From positions 248,001 through 312,000 of the forward strand of contig JAXMOE010000003.1 in assembly GCA_034670025.1 (NCBI GenBank): 64,000 nt of DNA. The letters run 5' to 3'. The notes under the pieces were generated by a model. It was not told the origin of the DNA. It did no database searches and saw only the letters and a program-made list of their open reading frames with translations. The stretch comes from PGYR01 sp034670025. GTDB lineage: Bacteria > Bacteroidota > Ignavibacteria > Kapaibacteriales > UBA2268. How positions within the stretch are numbered: the first letter of the stretch is position 1; each line of letters starts with the position of its first letter. Made by a program: the position numbers and the translations under genes. Positions 63,324 to 64,000 of this stretch are shown piece by piece.

Positions 63324-64000
63324 TTAAGCTACTTTGCTTTTTTTCTTTCTATTATACGCCTCTGCAGCTTCTCTCACCCATTTACCATTGTCGTGAGCGG
63401 CATTTCTGTCTGCCAATCGCTTCTTGTTCATTATTCCATTACCTTTTATCACATTGAAGAACTCATCCCAATCAACTTCGCCAAATTCCCATTGCTTGGT
63501 TTGTTCATTGTATTTCAAATCTTTATCAGGAATAGTTAGTCCACGCGCGTGAGCTTGTGGTACAGTCATAGTGATGAATTTCTGCCTTAGTGAGTCATTT
63601 CCTTCTGCTTTTATTCCCCATTTGAGAGATTGGTCAGAGTGCGTAGATTCCTTGTCCGATGGGCCAAACATCATAATAGATGGCCACCACCAACGGTTGA
63701 GTGCATCTTGAGCCATAGCTTTTTGCTCCTCTGTTCCAGCACAAAGCTCAGCGATAATCTCATAACCCTGCCTGTTGTGGAATGCTTCCTCGCGGCAGAT
63801 TCTCACCATTGCTCTTGAGTAAGGTCCGTAGCTAGTACCGATTAAGCTAACTTGGTTCACCATAGCAGCACCATCGACTAACCAGCCAACAGCACCCATA
63901 TCTGCCCAAGTAAGTGTCGGGTAGTTGAAAATAGATGAATATTTGGCTTTGCCGCTGTGTAAGTCAGCTAACATCTGCTCTCTGGGAGTCCCAAGAGTCT
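63324..64000 (-). CDS. paaA: Phenylacetyl-CoA epoxidase catalytic subunit PaaA (5' end outside window)
   Basis: The frame is open to the window edge; the part seen is the last 225 or so residues, beginning near TLGTPREQMLADLHSG. It holds ICREEAFHNRQGYEIIAEL, the second EExxH iron-binding motif of the diiron oxygenase, and WWWPSIMMFGPSDKESTHSD. PaaA with PaaC, PaaB and the reductase PaaE forms the ring 1,2-epoxide of phenylacetyl-CoA. PaaE, PaaG, PaaZ and PaaK are not in the window. Gene order paaA-B-C-D is as in other bacteria. Confidence 0.95.
   Translation of the reverse strand, partial: TLGTPREQMLADLHSGKAKYSSIFNYPTLTWADMGAVGWLVDGAAMVNQVSLIGTSYGPYSRAMVRICREEAFHNRQGYEIIAELCAGTEEQKAMAQDALNRWWWPSIMMFGPSDKESTHSDQSLKWGIKAEGNDSLRQKFITMTVPQAHARGLTIPDKDLKYNEQTKQWEFGEVDWDEFFNVIKGNGIMNKKRLADRNAAHDNGKWVREAAEAYNRKKKSKVA

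Overview
The window looks like a chromosomal segment of an AT-rich member of the Bacteroidota/Chlorobiota (FCB) group. The evidence is: about ten proteins ending in type IX secretion (T9SS) sorting domains; promoters of the Bacteroidota type (TTTG/TTG, 19-20 bases, TAnnTTTG) before the cobalamin operon, murA and ugd; DUF3098 next to era; and BtuG-like and PorE-like proteins. The exact lineage (Bacteroidota proper, Ignavibacteria or Kapabacteria) cannot be settled by eye. No rRNA, tRNA, CRISPR array or transposase gene was seen.

Layout. 0-12 kb: tail of a T9SS client, a C69 peptidase, DUF3098-era, UDP-glucose dehydrogenase, then a tight leftward operon (giant TPR protein, beta-barrel, SPOR protein, TonB-family protein and a 57-residue membrane protein). 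12.1-17.1 kb: an accessory island in which an orphan Imm40 immunity gene, three paralogous secreted proteins, a slipped lipoprotein gene, a KilA-N protein and a nonsense-broken secreted protein are separated by six copies of a repeat of about 90 bases. 17-22.6 kb: a PorE-like OmpA protein with a divergent partner, a methyltransferase, a palindrome-rich spacer and a lipoprotein.

22.6-32.6 kb is the most interesting part. A leftward operon under a cobalamin riboswitch and a consensus promoter encodes two tandem surface propeller proteins with T9SS tails and DxNxNG loops, a BtuB-like receptor, another T9SS surface protein, a BtuG-like lipoprotein and a DUF58 protein. I infer a cobalamin capture system that uses T9SS-delivered propellers in addition to the usual BtuG lipoprotein. 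A second TonB-dependent receptor diverges from it.

34.7-53 kb: two small outer membrane proteins (one frameshifted), murA, a giant Ig-like T9SS protein, a heme-copper-oxidase-like membrane protein, several T9SS propeller proteins, two Hsp20 genes and dnaK. The hsp20 pair and dnaK share a 26-base upstream motif. Two neighbouring T9SS genes share an almost identical 215-base sorting-domain tail, and three identical GCAA-loop terminators lie nearby. 53-61 kb: a RelBE-type pair with a broken toxin, a GT-C-like membrane protein, an SdpR/SdpI/hydrolase operon, a DGPF/ECF42 sigma pair and a T9SS esterase. 61.7-64 kb: the phenylacetyl-CoA epoxidase genes paaABCD, with paaA cut by the window end.
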